From Nocardioidaceae bacterium (GTDB lineage Bacteria > Actinomycetota > Actinomycetes > Propionibacteriales > Nocardioidaceae): DNA of 6,727 nucleotides. The DNA lies in NCBI GenBank assembly GCA_013696015.1, contig JACCZI010000121.1, forward strand, positions 1 through 6,727, written 5' to 3'. Positions 6,725 through 6,727 of the stretch are shown one piece after another. Position numbers and translations under genes: made by a program. The notes beneath the pieces were generated by a model. That model was given only the letters and a program-made list of their open reading frames with translations, did not search any database and was not told the origin of the DNA. Position 1 is the first letter of the stretch, and the number at the start of each line of letters is the position of its first letter.

Positions 6725-6727
6725 CCC

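Noticed and set aside
6411..6725. N-terminal extension of the response regulator frame toward the right edge
   Set aside because: The extension would run through the inverted repeat and the tRNA gene; the receiver fold begins at the GTG at 6410.
1..6727. CRISPR array, insertion sequence, prophage or defence genes
   Set aside because: No direct repeat arrays, transposase or integrase motifs; apart from the short intergenic region the window is filled by housekeeping genes.

Overview
The window is a GC-rich chromosomal segment of an actinobacterium. The gene order argS-lysA-hom-thrC-thrB on the minus strand matches, as I recall it, the Mycobacterium tuberculosis order Rv1292-Rv1296. The proteins also read as actinobacterial forms: an ArgRS with a W right after its nucleotide motif, a LysA with GKHCESGD, and a homoserine dehydrogenase with a C-terminal ACT domain. 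Several genes start with GTG. I cannot name the genus.

Layout, in transcription order (right to left, minus strand): a stand-alone receiver-domain response regulator (6410-6033); a 34-base gap; arginyl-tRNA synthetase argS (5998-4334); diaminopimelate decarboxylase lysA (4337-2919, 4-base overlap with argS); homoserine dehydrogenase hom (2922-1591, 4-base overlap with lysA); threonine synthase thrC (1584-520, 6-base gap); and homoserine kinase thrB (514 to the left edge, 5-base gap, cut by the window). On the plus strand at the right end is a tRNA-Arg with anticodon CCG (6653-6724), divergent from the operon. The 242 bases between the tRNA and the response regulator hold a perfect 15-base inverted repeat and a likely tRNA promoter.

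The genes form one translationally coupled unit for aspartate-family amino acids. LysA makes lysine from meso-diaminopimelate. Hom makes homoserine from aspartate semialdehyde, ThrB phosphorylates it and ThrC converts the phosphate to threonine. ArgS charges tRNA-Arg, and its position beside a tRNA-Arg gene is notable. The response regulator at the head has no output domain and no kinase in view.

This is mostly ordinary core metabolism and I see no new defence or mobile system. The points worth a second look are the replacement of the ArgRS HIGH-type signature by TLAS, the perfect inverted repeat with CAATTG cores in the divergent intergenic region, and the CheY-like protein heading the operon.
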